This document shows positions 23,717 through 34,775 of a stretch of DNA of 64,000 nt, one piece after another. The stretch is from Phycomyces nitens (Eukaryota; Mucoromycota; Mucoromycetes; Mucorales; Phycomycetaceae), in the NCBI GenBank assembly GCA_022702545.1, contig JAHRBC010000001.1, positions 4,092,001-4,156,000 of the forward strand, given 5' to 3'. Below the pieces are notes generated by a model. The model ran no database searches. It saw nothing but the letters and a program-made list of their open reading frames with translations, and had not been told where the DNA came from. Within the stretch, counting starts at the first letter, position 1; the number at the start of each line of letters is the position of its first letter. The position numbers and the translations under genes were made by a program.

Positions 23717-26700
23717 ATGTCTTCTGCCAGCAGTATCTACAATGTCAAGTGCTATTGCACTGTATGCGGTGATAATGAGGAAGGATATACCTTTGTGACA
23801 AGAAGAACGGCTCAACATCATAACAAAAGAGCGAGAGTAGAGGAAGCATTTAGAACTTCAAGAGGTATTTTATTTAAAACAACAGTAGTGTATTTTAATA
23901 CTAATATTATATAATAATAAAAGACTCGCAAATAAGTGCGATGCAAGTTGATACTGGGTGTAAGAAATATTTATTAAAATGTTACTAGTGTCTAACCAAC
24001 TATTATATTCTATATTCGTAGCTATTCTGATTCACCAACCTGGAGCCGCGGAGGAGAGTGGTCAGACAAATGTACCTGTTTCGAACCTGCGTTCATGTTT
24101 GACAATGATGTCTCCATTGGGAATGATGATGAAGACAATGGCGCTGGCAATGGCAATGACAGCGATGATGAAGAAGATGTTGTTGAGATTGAGCTCGAGG
24201 AGTTGGATGTCGAAGGTTTGTATTAAATTCTTGAATAAAAGAAAAAGCCTGAAAAAATTAAGTATTAATATTTTCTTTTTCTTTTACAATAGCCCCTTTT
24301 GGTGCTCCTGGTATGCCTGAGAACCCAGTTCACAAATTCGTTGCCATTTTTGCTGTACTGTTCATATCCCGTTACGTGGTCAACAAGGGTTCTGTTGTCT
24401 TGATCGAGTTCATCAACGAGCTCTTGAAGATTTACGAGCAGGATTTCCAGCTTCCAACAAGTCTTCTTGGTCTCCAACGCATGACTGGATTTTCTGAGAT
24501 ATCCAAGGGGATCAACCAATTTGTAGCATGCCAGGATTGTCACAAAATTTATAACGAATGTACCACAGTTCCTCCCACCTGTGTGTTCCAGAAGATTGGA
24601 TCAAACTCTGTCTGCGGGTGCAAGTTGATGAAGGAGTCGTCCGTTGGTGCCTTGACGCCCAAAAGGGTATTCGTATACCAGTCTGTCAAGCATGCCATGA
24701 AGACACTCTTTCTTCGTCCAGGCTTTGAAGCCAAGATCAGACACTGGAATACAGATCTCAAGATTCCTCAGACAATGTGTGATGTTTACGACGGTGCAAT
24801 GTGGAAGGAGATCAAGGATGTGAATGGTGCCCAGTTCACTGCTGAACCACGCTCTCTCATGTTGGCCCTCAACATTGACTGGTTCCAGCCATTTGATGGT
24901 GTGGTTTACTCTTGCGGTGCCATGTACTTGGTAGTCAACAATCTACCTAGGGAGGAACGTTTTAAGGCAGAAAACACAATCCTCGTTGGTCTCATGCCTG
25001 GACCCAAAGAGCCAAGATCTGAAGAGATCAACCACTACCTGGAGCCGTTGGTGGATAAGTTGAACGAGCTCTATATAGGAATGAATATTCCAACATTCGA
25101 GCAGCCAACTGGTGCCAGTGTCCGTGCTGTGTTGATGATGGTGGCGTGTGACATCCCTGCTGCCAGGAAGACAAGTGGATTTACTGCCCACAACAGCACA
25201 CGTGCATGTTATAAATGCGATCGTCAATTCTCTCGTCTGGAAGGCACAGCCAGTGTCGATTTTCATGGGTTCGAGTTTGCTGAGTAGAGACTGGCAAATG
25301 GTGCTGTAAACCGGGTGCATGCTGAGGTGTGGAAGAGTGCAAGTACACCCTCAGAAAGACATCAGCTGGAGGTCGAAAATGGTGTTCGATGGTCGCAGCT
25401 GCATCGTCTTGGATACTTTGATCTAGTACGTGGAACGATCATCGATCCCATGCACAATCTTTTTCTGGGCACGGCGAAGAGAATGCTGGAGAAGTGGACT
25501 GCCAGTGGTCTACTTACAGACAGAGACCTGCGTGAGATGCAGAAGATGGCCGAAACGATGGTGCTGCCCGTTGGATACAGCACATTGAAGACAAAGATTG
25601 GCAAGGGGTTCCCCCGTATGAAAGCAGACAAGTGGAAGTCGTGGGTGCTCATTTACTCCCCTGTTTTGTTGAGAGGTATTCTCCCATCTGAAAATTTCCG
25701 TAGCTGGATTGATTTCGTTGATGCATGTCGTTTACTTGTCAAGCCAACGATAACCTATGACGATGTCGAGTCAGCTCACCTCCATCTCCAGCAATTCTGT
25801 CAATCGTGCGAAACTCTTTATCCTGCAACAATCCTCACCTGCAACATGCACCTGCACCTTCATCTTCGCGATACAATTCGTGATTTTGGACCCGTGTACG
25901 GTTACTGGCTCTTTGGGTTTGAGAGATTTAACAGCTTGCTAAAGAACATCAACACTAACAGAAAAGATGGTTTCGAGATGACATATATGAAGAACTTCTT
26001 AGAAGACGTTTACAAAAAAGACTATGTCCATGCCACTTTCCTTAATTCAAATCATGCCCTCTTCTCTCCTGTCCTTCAAAAACTCACCTCGACCACACCT
26101 GCCATCATCTCCTCTCCTTCCAACACGCACTGCACCTTTGACTTGCAAAACTTTGTCCAACTTTCCTTAAACGCATCAATTCCTGTCAAAGGCAACGAAC
26201 CACTCCCTCCTTCCGCATTCCCTCTTTCAACAAGTAGAACATCATCAATAAGCGATATTCATTATCCTTATTTGTTGGAGTACTACAAACAAACCTATGA
26301 CATTCCAGACCTTGTTCATTATCACCATGCCTCCCTCTCTCCATTCTTTGTTGACAATCAGGTCCAAAAACTGAAATCAATTGATCTTCTTGGTCAAACA
26401 TATGTTGGCAAAAGTAGCTCCATCAGTCGTGGGTCTTTTGTGCAGGCATTGTTCCTTGGTAGATTCGGAGATCATGCAAATGCATATACTGGACAAATTC
26501 AATACCTCTTCACTCATTCCTTTATGCCGCCAGCAAACCAAGATGTCTGTTCATTCCATGGAATTCAGCATACCCAACACGTTTTCGCTTTTGTCCGATG
26601 GCTTCCTCTGTCTCCTGATAGATCGCGAGAAGATGATGGTGTTGACATTTGCCTGCCTGAATTTTCTGACGATGACTTTCAGTGCATCTTGCCTGTACAT

Positions 26701-26793
26701 CGAATCTTGCTGGAGGTGGCAACTGCTGAATGCACAGAAAACAATATGACAACAACACTGGTAATTCCTCTACCAAAGAAACAATATGCTTAA
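23717..26793 (+). pseudogene. P2 Tnp2/DUF4218 transposase with one in-frame TAG
   Basis: Exon 1 (ATG 23717) has KCYCTVCGDNEEGYT and TAQHHNKRARV, donor G|GTATTT. A short exon 2, an acidic exon 3 (about 24026-24214) and a large exon 4 from about 24293. Catalytic-region motifs as in P1: CDVYDGAMWKEIKD, LNIDWFQPFDGVVYSCGAMY, GLMPGPKEPRSEEINHYL, ACDIPAARK, CYKCDRQF, DPMHNLFLGTAKRM, MHLHLHLRDTIRDFGPVYGY. A TAG at 25285-25287 interrupts the frame; P4 has TGG (Trp) at that site, so this is a single G-to-A change. The rest is open to the TAA. The divergent leader to the element end is about 240 bp. Confidence 0.85.
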
Positions 26794-26912
26794 TAAAAAT
26801 ATATGCCTTCCTCTTTCCTTCAAAACAAATATTTCTTTACCTCTAAATATATATTATTAAGATAAAGTGCAATGATCATTTGAGAAGAGTATTGTTTTAA
26901 AAAATCAAAAAA

Positions 26913-28026
26913 TTATTTGTCATCTCTGATGGTCCACTGTGGTGGGGGAGGAAACATGCTGGCAGGGACTGGTTTTTCCACCACAGCGACAAGAGATCTT
27001 CTGATCAGCTGTCGAGCATTGTTGCCCAAGTTGGCACGGGCATACAAGTCAACCATTCCAAGGAATTGGTTGAACTAAAGGACAATTAGTTTCTATTTAT
27101 TATATTTCAAAAACAATAAACTTGGCTGGAAAACAATTTACCTTGTCACTTCGCCAACTTGGGCGCTGGACGCGAATGATGCGTACACCTGGGACTCCAG
27201 GTGTCTCATCACCAGACTCGCCTTCGGACATTGCTTCTTCCTGGAGAAGATTGGAGCAATCCTTCTCCATGGCGGCATCAATGGCAGCCTTGTTCTTGGC
27301 ATAGGCAAGGCCACAGCGTTTGAGGTGCTAGAGAGCAATTTATATTAATATTACTCTTAAAACTAAGCTCTGATTAGAATATAAAACACAACTTACATCA
27401 CCTTCATGAGAAGAGCGCCGTGTCTTTGCCTTTGAGGCATCCCTCTTACTAGGATCCTCTTTCTCCTGGCGCCACCGACTGCGGAAGTTTGTGTGAAGCT
27501 TGTTACGAATGTCACTTTTTCGCAACTTGGAGTTGCGAGAATTTGACACCAGGTAGCTCATCATGTTTGCCACCAACTCTTTGTTCGGGCTTTTGTTGAA
27601 GTGGACTTTGGTGTTCCACCTGGGCTTGTTGTTGTTGGCCTCAATTTCGCCCTGGTCGTTCGACTTAAACGTTGGTGACCACAGGTAGTCATTAATAAGT
27701 CTCTATTTTATAGCATTAAATTAGTGGATTATTATTACTCTGTTACTTACAAGCACTTCAGTGATGTCCTTTGCTCGTGGCTCAGGAGTGCCGACAACTG
27801 GGGCCACGGCAACAGGAACCACTGGCACAACATTTGAAGGCTGACCAGCGTTGGTGTTGTCTCCAACAAGTACACCGATTCTACCATTCATCGTGGTAAT
27901 CTCTCTTTGCTCTGAAACCATGTTAGTGCCCATGGTCACCATATATTTCTCCATGGCTATCATTTTCTCCATCATCTGAGAAGCCTCAGAACTGGGTCGA
28001 GGAGCAAGATTAAGTCTGTTTGCCAT
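26913..28026 (-). CDS. P2 accessory protein, about 309 aa, four exons
   Basis: Exons 28026-27751, 27702-27397 (306 nt), 27327-27142 (186 nt) and 27074-26913. Exon 1 ends in a Val/Pro/Ala-rich stretch; exon 2 has SPNKELVANMMSYL, LRKSDIRNKLHTNFRSRWRQ; exon 3 has EAMSEGESGDE and an RPSWRSD followed by Lys; exon 4 has FNQFLGMVDLYARANLG and ends PPPPQWTIRDDK. Reading frame is intact. It converges on the transposase, with 119 bp between the stops. Same architecture as P1 and P4. Confidence 0.78.
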
Positions 28027-28269
28027 AGTCTAAAAAATATAAAATAATATATTACTCAATTATCAATTATCTTTATTTTATGGGGTCTTATAAAATATGT
28101 AATATCTTATACATACAATTGTTTTATTAAAAGTTTTTTGGAAGCAGAAGAGTGTGTTGTGTGAGAACAGGTCTTTTAGAATATAAAATACAGAGTATTT
28201 ATAACTAAAGAGAGTTTGGTGGGTGGATCCAAAAAGACTTCTTGTACACATTAATGAACAGCACCATTA

Positions 28270-28555
28270 TTGCTTTTGGATTCTATCCATTACACCTATT
28301 CTGTCTCTGTTTCAAATTATATATCCTTGTATTTTTTTTGTCTTTTTTGCCCTTTTTTCCTTTCTCTTGTTTCCTTATATCCAGGCCTATTTTTTTCTTT
28401 TTTACACCTCTTTACACTAAAAAATTGGCGGCTTCCTTATAAACATGCACTCATTCCAATACATCCTGCCTGCATTGCTCATCCAAACAATCTGTGGTCA
28501 GTTGAATGTGCCTTTAGCATCTCGCAAATTATCCTGACTCTCTTTCTTTATTTTA
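28270..28555 (+). other. Hydrophobic open segment at the start of the P2 outward region
   Basis: Reading away from the accessory gene, an AT-rich open stretch encodes long runs of Phe/Leu/Ser and Tyr, followed by the first tandem unit. The inverse is present in P1 at about 17830-18100 and part of it in P4 at about 62930-63090. It may be the first exon of the outward-facing transcript, or compositional noise. Confidence 0.3.
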
Positions 28556-29506
28556 TAGACCTCCTCAACTCACACAGCTTATTATATGGTTCAATCATCA
28601 ATATTGGGCTAAAAAATCTTTTCGTGTCAAACAATTTTCTATTCTAACGTTGCTTATTTTATTGTAGACCACACCACCAATCACCCCATCTACCTCTTCC
28701 TTCATGTATGTTTGTAATCATAATGGTAATATCTTTTCTTAGTCTTTGTATGTTTTATAATATTATTCTGATCCTCTCTTTTTATCTTATAGCCCTCCGC
28801 CACTCACACGGTCTATTATATGGGTATCGTCATCAGTGTCATGGTAAAAAAGAACCTTTTGGTGTCAAACTTTTTTTGTCCAACATTGTTTATTCTACTT
28901 GGGTCACCCCCATCACACCCTGTCCATCTCTTCCATCATCTACAACTGGTTATCATAATGGTAATGCCGTTTCTTGGTCTATACTTTTCTATAATATTAT
29001 TCTTATTCTCTCTTTTTATTTTATAGACATATTCCGCTCACACGCCTATTATATGGTATGGTCATCAGTGGCATGATAAAAAATCGTGTCAAATAATTTT
29101 CTCCTTTAATGTTTCTTATTTTACTATAGACTGCCGCCATCAATCACCCCATCTGGCTCCTCCATCATCTACAACTGTTATTATAATGGTAATGCTGTCT
29201 CTTAGTATTTATGCTTTCCATAACACTATTCTGATTCTCTCTTTTTATCTTATAGACCTCCTCTACTCAAATGGTCTATTATATGGTATCGTCATTGGTG
29301 GCTTGGTAAAAAAATATTTTCGTGTCAAACTATTTTCTCCTCTATCGTTTCTTATTCTACTATAGGCCACCGCCATCAATCACCCCATCTGGCTCCTCCA
29401 TCATCTACGGCCGGTTATCATAATGGTAATGCCATTTCTTGGTCTTTATGATTTTCTATAATATTATTCTGGCTATTTACTAATATTGTTCTATATTCTT
29501 AATAAG
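28555..29506 (+). repeat. Four tandem roughly 235-bp units with exon/intron-like borders (P2 subterminal)
   Basis: Units start at about 28555, 28791, 29025 and 29255. Each starts after a TTATAG-type acceptor, has a block ending in GTAAAAA or similar, a second TATAG or TTGTAG acceptor, a GCCATCAATCACCCC-type block and CATAATG before GTAATG. Same unit as in P1 (inverted, five copies) and P0 (one copy). Confidence 0.72.
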
Positions 29507-30406
29507 AATCTATTGTCGGCTGTTACATAACATCCCTCTACTTAATCGCCATCTCTGCTTCTGGTATGTAAATCAATTTTTCTATCCCCCAATTCACCCA
29601 TATTAATTTATTTTACCCCATCTCTAGTCAACCTAATCATACCAGATGCCATGCCGCACAACTCATCCCCTCTTTGTCCATTCTTATCCATTCCTTACAA
29701 TGTAAGTATAATATACCTCGCATCTTAAACAACACCCGCACTCTTGAATGTATGTCACTAATACTACCTTTATTATATAAGAACACTGCCGCAACCACCC
29801 AAATCGCTGTCGGACCTTATTTTCAGGTATTGTTCAGTAGAGAAGCACCCGATCCAAGTAGTATCAAGTAGGCTGGTAGAAGCGGCAAAGATAGACAGTA
29901 ATAGTATTAGAGCTTGTGTATAGAACCATTCTATTCTTTCCAATAAACACAAATATAAACCATAAAAAACCTAATAAGTACGGGATATAAAATAATTGAG
30001 AGTATATCACTGGCTAAGAGTAATAAAAAACGATACCAAAATCAAAGAAACACTAGTGTGTGGTGTAGTCTAGGTACCTAGACTATACTTTTACAATTGT
30101 TAACGACGAATCATAGTGAGCCTCATCAATATGTTTTAATAGCCTTATTAAAGTATTACACATAAAATTAAGCTTTACACAGGCCATTCTGGTATTCACT
30201 TCAAGTTGACATATTAAGAATACCAACTCCCCTTACTAGCATCACCCCTAGTGGAAAAAGCACTAGTGTTTAGCGCGAAAATGTCCATGAGTCAAAGGTA
30301 CCTTGTGTACTAGACATTTGTTTACGTAAACTCTAGTGTATACATTAACTTTGTCCACTTTTACACCCACCTGTACACCAGTGTATATCAAATTGTTTTC
30401 CCAGTG
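29507..30406. other. P2 right subterminal region
   Basis: No gene. 29507-30000 matches P0 and, inverted, P1. 30000-30406 has several CACTAGTG, CTAGTGTATAC and CACCAGTGTATA motifs in both orientations, which look like the short subterminal repeats typical of CACTA ends. Confidence 0.5.
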
Positions 30407-30625
30407 ACTCCTTGGAGGCAAGAACCAAGGCACGGGCGTTGACCTGAACTGGATCTTGTACCCCTCGCCCACAACAGATCTTGGCCAAGATTGGGCCGTC
30501 AAGGCCTCCCAGGCTTTTGTAAATGATTGCAGATGCCCACCTGGGGAAATACCATCCTGCAAGGTGGTCACTTGGGATGGTACTTTGGACGTCTTTGTGC
30601 TCAAGAGGCACTCTACTGTCCTGCC
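30407..30625 (-). pseudogene. DIRS ORF2 start (N-terminus of reverse transcriptase polyprotein)
   Basis: Frame overlapping the end of gag. It encodes KVPSQVTTLQDGISPGG, SWPRSVVGEGYKIQF and VPWFLPPRS, which fits the region just before the RT domain in DIRS polyproteins (the GY-I-F motif). It stops at the P2 insertion and continues in frame at 23473. No ATG is obvious, so expression may need frameshifting or an upstream start. Confidence 0.7.
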
Positions 30626-31398
30626 CCTTGAGCTGGGCGGACAGGTTGTTTGTTTCCCATTCGAGGAGAACTGTTGGGTTGCTGGAACCCTCCACGGCCT
30701 CGTCCTCGTCCACGGCCTCTGTCATTATAACGTCCTCGTGAGCTAAATGAGGAGTTGTGGTTGCGATTGGGTGCCATGGCTTTGGCCAGGACAGCCTGCT
30801 CAAACTTGGTGGCCTGGAGAGACTTGACAAAGGCTGGATCATATGCCAAGTTCTTGTCTTCGTCGTCGTCTGTACCTTGCAGGTACTCAGGGACCCCATA
30901 GGCCTTGTCAAGCCAGAGTCTTGCTTCTTCGTTGATCTGCTGGGCAGATCCATACCCAAATACTGCTTGGCGCTGCACATGTTTGGCAAGATTGAGCAAT
31001 TGGTTGTGGGGGACTCCTTCCCCTCCAGCAATGATGGTTTGGATCGCCTCAAAGACCCCTGTAGAGGCATCCGCCATCATTCTAAGCTTCTCTGAGTCTT
31101 TGTATCTGGCCTGGACTGCTGCGGTTGTGGGAATTGTTCCCTTCCCAATGTTGGCCAGGATCCGCTTATTGATGATAGTGTTTTTTGTCCACTGGCCTCC
31201 ATCATACTGGCTTCTGGTGCGACTGAACGTGGCACAGAGCTTCTTGAGAATGGAGCAAGGTAGCTCCAAGTCTTCCTGGATCTCTTGGGGAAGCTCAGGG
31301 GTAACATCGAGCTTTCGCTGTTGTTTGTTCTCCCATTGTCTCTTGAAGGCAATGAGTTCCTAAATTTCTTCGTAGGAGATTGCAGGTGCATTGTTCAT
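30613..31398 (-). pseudogene. DIRS gag-like protein, with TAG at codon 13
   Basis: The frame opens at ATG 31398 (MNNAPAISYEEI), meets a TAG at 31360-31362 (probably from CAG, Gln), then runs open for about 250 codons. The C-terminal part contains DDDEDKNLAYDPAFVKSLQATK less its last residues, then an Arg/Gly-rich tract (RGRYNDRGRGRGRGRGG), typical of nucleic-acid-binding capsid proteins. The stop is at 30613-30615. No zinc knuckle is seen, as in most DIRS elements. Confidence 0.72.
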
Positions 31399-32460
31399 AT
31401 TGTTTCAGATAACTTTAATTGAGCCTCAATGCGTGGCTTGAAAGAGATAAAGGACTAGAAGGGTAGAAAAAGTTTTAACTATAAAGAATAAAAAGCATGG
31501 CTTAGAAAGCCAAAACCTCATTGGAAGGACGGAGTTCCTGATGGACAATCTGGATTGTCTGACACTCTGTCAGGGGTGGATAGACAATTAAGAAAATGGC
31601 ACCAAGAATCAATACCACCAGAAATGCATCTGCAAATGGATCAATGTCCAGACCATTGATCAATACTGTCACCAACACTACGGCGGAAAAAACGGTAGTA
31701 AAGACTCTGTATAAGGCGATTTCGGTAGCTGTTACCGTTTTTTTAGTGCGAAAAAAAAGGGTAGTTATGAGGCAGGAATAGGCACAGCTACTGTTTTTTT
31801 TATCCAACCAAAATCGTTTCTTTATATACTATAGCTTCTCTTTTATATTACTTTATACACTAGCACCCATTCTTTTTTTACTGCCATTTATTTGAAATAA
31901 TGGTTTATTTTTTATTATAATTTTGATTTATTTCAAATAATATTAAAATATATATAATAATAATATAGAAACATACCAAAAGCAAATACTATTTAATATT
32001 ATAAAACATATATGGTACAAACCTTTTACTCAAGCTATACACGATGCCAACAACATGTTGTTATGACTTGGATGGCCTTTGGTCTTCACCAATTGCTATA
32101 AAAATGTTGTGGTCAGAGAATGAAGCAATCAAGTAAACCGAGCTTATTATTTTGGATAGCATACCAGTATATGTTGTGCTTATCAATCGGCGTGCCAAGC
32201 ATCTCTTGAATTAATGCCAGTATATGAAACGTACAGATGTAAATACTAGATGCAGCAGAAGGAGAATAGAGAATGCACAATATGATTAATTAAAGAGTGT
32301 AAACATATTATAATATTCTTACCATAGAAAATATATTGCTGTAAAGTCAGCTCATAAGATTTAAAACTAATTCGAATATAATGGTAGTTGGCAGAATGAG
32401 TACATCATTAAGAAAACAATATATATATTCTATAGAGATTCCCAGGTGGGGAGGTGGGGA
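31399..32460. other. AT-rich region upstream of DIRS gag, no supported gene
   Basis: Probably includes the DIRS 5' region. A minus-strand open stretch (31502-31807) would encode two membrane-like segments but lacks an ATG. Short inverted motifs GGTAGCTGTTACCG and CAGCTACTGTTTTTT occur at 31690-31795. Confidence 0.4.
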
Positions 32461-32905
32461 ACAACAAACTTTGGTGTAATATAGCTGTAAAAAATTTTCA
32501 CCTTTTTTTAGTGTCTGAAAAATTATGAGATGAGTGTTTCATTCCTTGATTAAAGATAGCAGACTTGAAGATGTGGTATACAAGATTCCAATTGGATGTT
32601 TATGCCATTGACAACCTTATATAAGGGAGGGTCATTTAGTTTTACTTCAAAAAAGTAGAGCAAAGCAAAGAAAAGAAATACAAACTAACCTCAGCGTAAT
32701 ACAGCTATAAAAAAATTCATTTTTTTTGGTGTTTGAAAAAGGGCGAGATGTGTATTTCATTCCTAGATTAAAAACAGCAGAGCTGAAGATGTGGTATACA
32801 AGATGCCAATTGGGCATTTATTAAAGTGGCAATCTTACGTGATGGAGAGTTATTTGATTTTATTTCAAAGGAGAGGACCAAAGCAAAGATAAAACAGGTA
32901 AAGGA
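32461..32905. repeat. Degenerate tandem duplication, unit about 230 bp
   Basis: 32470-32680 and 32690-32905 share blocks in the same order: TATAGCTGTAAAAAA / ACAGCTATAAAAAAA, GAAGATGTGGTATACAAGAT, TTTATTTCAAA-type ends with AAAGCAAAGA. Diverged by many substitutions. Non-coding. Confidence 0.65.
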
Positions 32906-33377
32906 AAAGAGGAAACGAAAAAGTGCACTAAAACATATACTAAAAATATGAGAGAACCAATAAGAGCAGCCTAAAGAATATTAAAGCCCTAGTCTATTTC
33001 TCTTTGATGAAGGCTCATTGCTCATTCCTAATGGTGTAAACTTATATCAAACAGTAGAAACATTATATTGATATTAAATTGAGAATAGATGAGCAACAAA
33101 AAAGCTCTAACTTATAGTACATCTGTCATGATTGGTGATTCAGCCTCATCATCCATTTGAAATATCTCATCTTCTGAAAGAAAAGAACTGCTTGCTCCTT
33201 CCTGCTATAACATAATAAAAATATTATATTAATTATAATGTATATTCAAATGTTTGTTAATTAATAAACTTGCCTGGCTGTTCTCTGCCATTTTTCTCTT
33301 ACGAGTCTGGTTTGCACTCTTAAAGGTGTCTTGAAGAAGATTCTTGGCATACCACATTCTTTTGCGCTTGTAAATGT

Positions 33378-34390
33378 GGAGTGCTATTGTCCTAGCCGTG
33401 CCTCACTGGCCACAATCATTGATGACAGGTACGTTGATTTTGTCACCATTGACCAAGAAGTGTCTTCGCTGTTATTGCTATTATTAGTCAAATAATCTCT
33501 TACCTACCCATGGAAAGATTAATTAGAGTATACTCCAAGCTTATCAGGTTGAGGTCAAAGGGCGGTAGAAATGCAAGTTTGCTTGTTGAGCGCTTTGCTG
33601 TTCATAACTTTGTCAGTTCAGCAAACAGCTCTCAGAATTATCCTAGTACAAGTCAGCCGTCCACATATAATAAAGCAAGTTTCTTAGATCTTCCATATGG
33701 TGTAAGTGCTGCCCAGCTATGGGAGCCATTCAACTGACATGCCAGCTTGAATGATGATGACGTGGAAGGTGTCAGCAGCCCTGTTGTCAAGAATACTTTG
33801 GAAAAGTACTATGTGCGAAACAGTGGTATGAACAGTATTGAACTTGATGACCCGACAATTGTTGTTGCTTCTCATCTTTGGAAAAATTGAACCGTACATT
33901 CTTCATGTATGTATTGAAGAATAAAAAACAAGACCAGACGTGACAATCATCATGTGATGTTTACCTGTCTGTACAGAAAGTAAGTATTAGTATTAGTCAA
34001 AATACAAAATAGTGATCACTTGCATTTTTTATATTTTTATCTAGCCGTCGCAATATAACTATTCAAAGCTGGCTTGTTGGCACCGTGGAATTTTATTTTG
34101 AGCATAAAGAGGTTGATGGCACACTGCACTTTCTGGCATTTGTTGAAGTGATGAAAGAGCATGGTAAAGCAGCCCATGACTCCTCTGTGCCAATTGTAAA
34201 ACGGCGGTCACACAGCTCAACTAGACAAACAACCCAGCCAAAATATGCTGTTATTAATGTGGATGACATTCAGCATCAAGTTGGGCTCATCCAGTACCCT
34301 CTGAGTGGTAATCAGTTCTTTATCATTGCACCATATTACGTGTTTAATGACAATCTGCATGTGACCAGGGGTAATCTTGCCACTTTATAA
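33378..34390 (+). pseudogene. Remnant E: C-terminal part of a Tnp2-like transposase
   Basis: Three broken open stretches. 33510-33737 has MERLIRVYSKLIRLRSKGG and ends LPYGVSAAQLWEPFN; more follows after the stop (NDDDVEGVSSPVVKNTLEKY). 34070-34390 has WLVGTVEFYFEH, HFLAFVEVMKEHG and VNVDDIQHQVGLIQYP-like text (VINVDDIQHQVGLIQYPL), then FFIIAPYYVFNDN. The last part occupies the place of the C-terminal region after DUF4218 in the window's complete transposases (cytosolic face of a beta-rich module with HVFAFVRW and IPVHRI-like motifs). The assignment rests on pattern and order only; catalytic parts are missing. Confidence 0.45.
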
Positions 34391-34488
34391 AAATTTTCTT
34401 TTTCTTTTTTCTTTCCTTATAAATATCAATACCAAATAAAATAAAATAAAATGGCTAATAATGTCAAAAACAAAAAAAAATGTTTCAA

Positions 34489-34775
34489 AAAAACAGTAGT
34501 TATGCTACCGTTTTGTTCACACAGGCAAAAAATTATTTTTCTCAAGAATGTGCAACATCTTTAACACCAAATAAAATGCTCATTTCAATAAACAACGTTG
34601 CCTAAAAACTTACGAGCCCTTTATATGGTACTACAGCTACCTCATTGCCTGATGAAAAGACATTCCATGCAACTTTTATGATTTGGGATCGATGACATTA
34701 CCTTTCAACCACAATCTGCGGAGATAAAGTGCTCTAAAATCATAAAAAACAGTAGTTATGCTACTGTTTTTGGCA
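34489..34775. repeat. Two near-palindromes AAACAGTAGTTATGCTAC(C/T)GTTT
   Basis: Copies at about 34489 and 34746, and related inverted pieces at 31690-31795. They frame remnant E and might be ends of an old element or a small inverted-repeat element. Confidence 0.5.

Larger units (their letters stand above)
23474..30406 (+). mobile_element. Element P2: complete P-family CACTA-like transposon (6933 bp)
   Basis: Begins CACTGGAAAAACAACCCTG at 23474 and ends with the inverse of CACTGGGAAAACAATTTG at 30406, with ACT duplicated at 23471-23473 and 30407-30409. Opposite orientation to P1, in the same DIRS host. Order: leader, transposase (+), accessory gene (-), subterminal region with four tandem units and a final 400 bp containing several CACTAG/TACACTGG-like motifs. 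Confidence 0.93.
14097..31398 (-). mobile_element. DIRS-type tyrosine-recombinase retroelement, opened by P1 and P2 and truncated at its 3' end
   Basis: Read on the minus strand: gag-like ORF (31398-30613), reverse transcriptase start (to 30407), RT palm first half (23473-23060), RT second half with YYLDD, RNase H and adjoining domain (15722 to about 14433), and tyrosine recombinase N-part (14667-14097). Excising P2 (TSD ACT) and P1 (TSD TTC) with one TSD copy each restores one RT frame across both joints (PRS/VSTEA and WFALE/PLRAKG). RT, RNase H and YR order is diagnostic of DIRS. The recombinase is cut at 14097 by the C-type fragment, and several nonsense codons are present. Confidence 0.88.

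Noticed and set aside
15723..30406. A single 14-kb palindromic transposon with two transposases and a captured reverse transcriptase
   Set aside because: Internal CACTG ends at 23059 and 23474, separate TSDs (TTC, ACT) and the DIRS frame across the island show two independent insertions.
30345..31070. 241-residue minus-strand ORF over the gag region
   Set aside because: Shadow frame of gag; the Arg/Gly-rich gag frame and the RT start frame fit DIRS organisation better.
31502..31807. Small membrane protein with two hydrophobic segments on the minus strand
   Set aside because: No ATG in the open stretch, no splice context or homologue recognised; AT-rich DNA easily gives such ORFs.
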